Shown one piece after another: positions 13,338-13,585 of a DNA stretch of 13,585 bases. Made by a program: the position numbers and the translations under genes. Under the pieces are notes generated by a model, which was not told the origin of the DNA, did no database searches, and saw only the letters and a program-made list of their open reading frames with translations. Source of the DNA: an uncultured Eubacterium sp. (lineage in GTDB: Bacteria > Bacillota > Clostridia > Lachnospirales > Lachnospiraceae). The stretch is taken from positions 1-13,585 of the forward strand of contig CAJTVR010000109.1 in NCBI GenBank assembly GCA_910580075.1, read 5' to 3'. Positions within the stretch are counted from its first letter, which is position 1. Each line of letters opens with the position of its first letter.

Positions 13338-13373
13338 CCGGACGCCGGGCGGAGAAACTTTTTCCGCCCGGCT
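13338..13373 (+). repeat. Hairpin repeat, copy 2 (first copy at 6138)
   Basis: GCCGGGCGGA (13344-13353) pairs perfectly with TCCGCCCGGC (13363-13372) around GAAACTTTT. The 19-base core is identical to 6148-6166. It lies 25 bp after the regulator remnant in the same orientation. No U-tract follows, so it is a 3' hairpin or dispersed repeat rather than a standard terminator. Confidence 0.65.
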
Positions 13374-13443
13374 GTTAGTGGATGAATTTTTATTTCTGAC
13401 TGGATGCCGGTTTCCAGATGAAGGCTGAAACCTTGCAGAATAA

Positions 13444-13585
13444 ACGGCTGGATGCCTGACTGCGGTAAATATCTGGAAAACAGCCGCAAGACAAATCTAT
13501 GGATTCAGCCAGTACCAGCTGGGAAGAGACACTTTTTCCTTTTTCTGTGACTCTGGAGAACAGTTAGAAATTCTTAATTTTCTGC
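13444..13585 (+). other. Possible ORF fragment running off the window
   Basis: Reading from 13444 the frame is open to the window edge and contains the protein-like stretch RQIYGFSQYQLGRDTFSFFC, then EQLEILNFL. There is no ATG, GTG or TTG start and no ribosome binding site, so it may be the 5'-truncated remnant of a gene. I do not recognise the family. Bases 13374-13443 show nothing I can assign. Confidence 0.25.

Overview
The window looks like a chromosomal segment of a low-to-moderate GC Firmicute, most likely a gut Clostridia/Lachnospiraceae-type bacterium. The grounds are strong AGGAGG ribosome binding sites, a clpS-clpA pair, AgrA/AgrC-type (LytTR/GHKL) regulators, large serine recombinases and remnants of a manganese catalase related to spore-coat CotJC. 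This is inferred from gene content; no rRNA or tRNA is present.

Positions 1-5720 (minus strand) hold two complete two-component systems with the same layout: response regulator first, then histidine kinase, overlapping by 4 nt (GTGA in one, ATGA in the other). No AgrB/AgrD-like genes are visible. Between and around them are small proteins: an N-terminal piece of a FlxA-like protein (1-160) and a 163-residue charged helical protein (2904-3395). Each system is also preceded by a short ORF with its own strong Shine-Dalgarno sequence that runs into the regulator gene (30 codons at 2416-2508; 51 codons at 5565-5720). A two-helix membrane protein (5845-6126, plus strand) is divergent from system 2. 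The gap between them carries three repeats at exactly 21-bp spacing, the geometry of a LytTR operator. A perfect 64-bp tandem duplication and a terminator lie between the two systems.

Positions 6127-10124 are a graveyard of mobile DNA. A truncated serine recombinase start (6376-6573) and a small helical ORF (6692-6886) are followed by a manganese catalase gene cut in two. The catalase stops at 7304 and resumes in the same reading frame at 9924-10124. Between the halves is a compact 2.62-kb element with a VapD-type toxin-antitoxin-like locus (toxin truncated), a 47-residue ORF and a 521-residue large serine recombinase. Both junctions share GCAGCAGA. Imperfect 18-bp inverted repeats sit exactly 4 nt from a GA dinucleotide at each end, so the ends can be assigned to the base and excision would restore the catalase codon. 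The catalase 5' part also appears frameshifted.

Positions 10148-12959 (minus strand) are the conserved clpS-clpA operon (N-degron adaptor and AAA+ unfoldase), with a recognisable promoter and a long terminator hairpin. Divergent from it is the C-terminal part of an XRE-type regulator, frameshifted in a run of eight A (12958-13312). A hairpin repeat follows that also occurs exactly 7,200 bp upstream (6138 and 13338). The last 200 bases hold only a possible ORF fragment.
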